From assembly GCF_030382115.1 (NCBI RefSeq), contig NZ_JAUDRJ010000003.1, positions 5,201,165-5,265,164 of the forward strand: 64,000 nt of DNA, in the 5' to 3' direction. A program made the position numbers and the translations under genes. The notes below the pieces were generated by a model that was not told the DNA's origin, ran no database searches, and saw nothing but the letters and a program-made list of their open reading frames with translations. Source of the stretch: Nostoc sp. GT001. Lineage in GTDB: Bacteria; Cyanobacteriota; Cyanobacteriia; Cyanobacteriales; Nostocaceae. Position 1 is the first letter of the stretch, and each line of letters opens with the position of its first letter. This document shows, in pieces, positions 63,763 through 64,000 of the stretch.

Positions 63763-64000
63763 GTATGGGTTTTATGCGATCGCTAATTCATCATCTAAGG
63801 GACTTCCAAATAAAAAAACATCCCAAATTTTCTTGTGGGATGGGTGTCCCCACCCGTCCCAGATTTAGGGCGCTCATGTTGCCATACGTGTCAACTTAAG
63901 CTATGAATGGCTTCACTGTTGGCTTCATCACCCGCCTAGAACTAAAGTTCCAGGCTAACAGCTCAAGTCATCTAAAGATGACTAAAGATTTTCCGGGATA
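63763..64000. other. Repeat-bearing right edge, no gene seen
   Basis: Contains CATCCCAAATTTTCTTGTGGGATG (imperfect hairpin), GGGTGTCCCCACCC (palindrome), AGAACTAAAGTTC and AGTCATCTAAAGATGACT (palindrome, about 63965-63982). These look like dispersed repeats; no reading frame is supported up to the window end. Confidence 0.55.

Overview
The window is chromosomal DNA from a filamentous, heterocyst-type cyanobacterium close to Nostoc/Anabaena. Direct signs are the very frequent octamer GCGATCGC (HIP1), a small high-light-inducible chlorophyll-binding gene, a type A RNase P RNA whose P12 helix carries short tandem repeats, many heptanucleotide tandem repeats and small dispersed palindromes, an SLH-domain OprB-type porin, and CIRCE-controlled groEL. 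No rRNA, tRNA, CRISPR array or complete insertion sequence was seen.

Layout. 1-3.6 kb: a gene tail at the left edge, trpD (minus), a D12-class DNA adenine methylase with a tiny upstream ORF, a cytochrome b561-type protein and an hli gene with an HLR1-like promoter motif. 3.6-11.8 kb: a minus-strand set encoding a dynamin-like GTPase, an Hsp70/actin-fold ATPase and a helical third protein, interrupted by one whole and one partial Rpn/DUF2887-type gene. 12.7-18.7 kb: a large PAS/GAF histidine kinase, a cyclase-family hydrolase and an aldehyde dehydrogenase. 19-25.3 kb: a Uma2 nuclease-like gene, a GUN4-domain pseudogene, an SLH porin, an unknown gene, uppS and a ferritin-like diiron protein.

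25.4-36 kb is accessory DNA. It holds an AbiJ-N/STM4504-like protein, two more Uma2 genes, a STAND (NB-ARC/TPR) protein with a VMAP-type HTH, a pentapeptide-repeat protein, and three genes of extracellular contractile injection system (eCIS) type: a DUF4255/Pvc16-like protein, an AAA+ ATPase overlapping it by 4 bp, and a putative cargo protein with a DUF4157-like leader. No sheath, tube or baseplate genes are present, so this looks like a satellite eCIS locus.

36-53 kb: an EamA protein, a Hanks-type Ser/Thr kinase with two tandem-repeat tracts, an ATP-grasp-like PGM1-related protein, an SDR, mgtE, a three-PA14/two-Calx-beta/sugar-dehydrogenase protein, and a minus-strand group of a MerA-like flavoprotein, two TVP38/TMEM64 membrane proteins and a TIGR04283-type glycosyltransferase. 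The glycosyltransferase overlaps a Trypco1-domain gene by 4 bp. A caspase-like gene diverges from the Trypco1 gene across a MITE-like element. 55-64 kb is mostly housekeeping: thioredoxin, fabG, an Rpn-family pseudogene with two stop codons, a MraY/WecA-like transferase, groEL with a perfect CIRCE, corA, an unknown protein and rnpB.

A theme across the window is invasion of genes by short repeats: in-frame insertions are visible in trpD, the histidine kinase, a TVP38 gene and the start of the eCIS cargo gene, and one lies in rnpB. The two most interesting assemblies are the dynamin/Hsp70/helical-protein module (comparable to SrfABC loci) and the structural-gene-less eCIS set. All family assignments come from reading motifs by eye; no database search was run.
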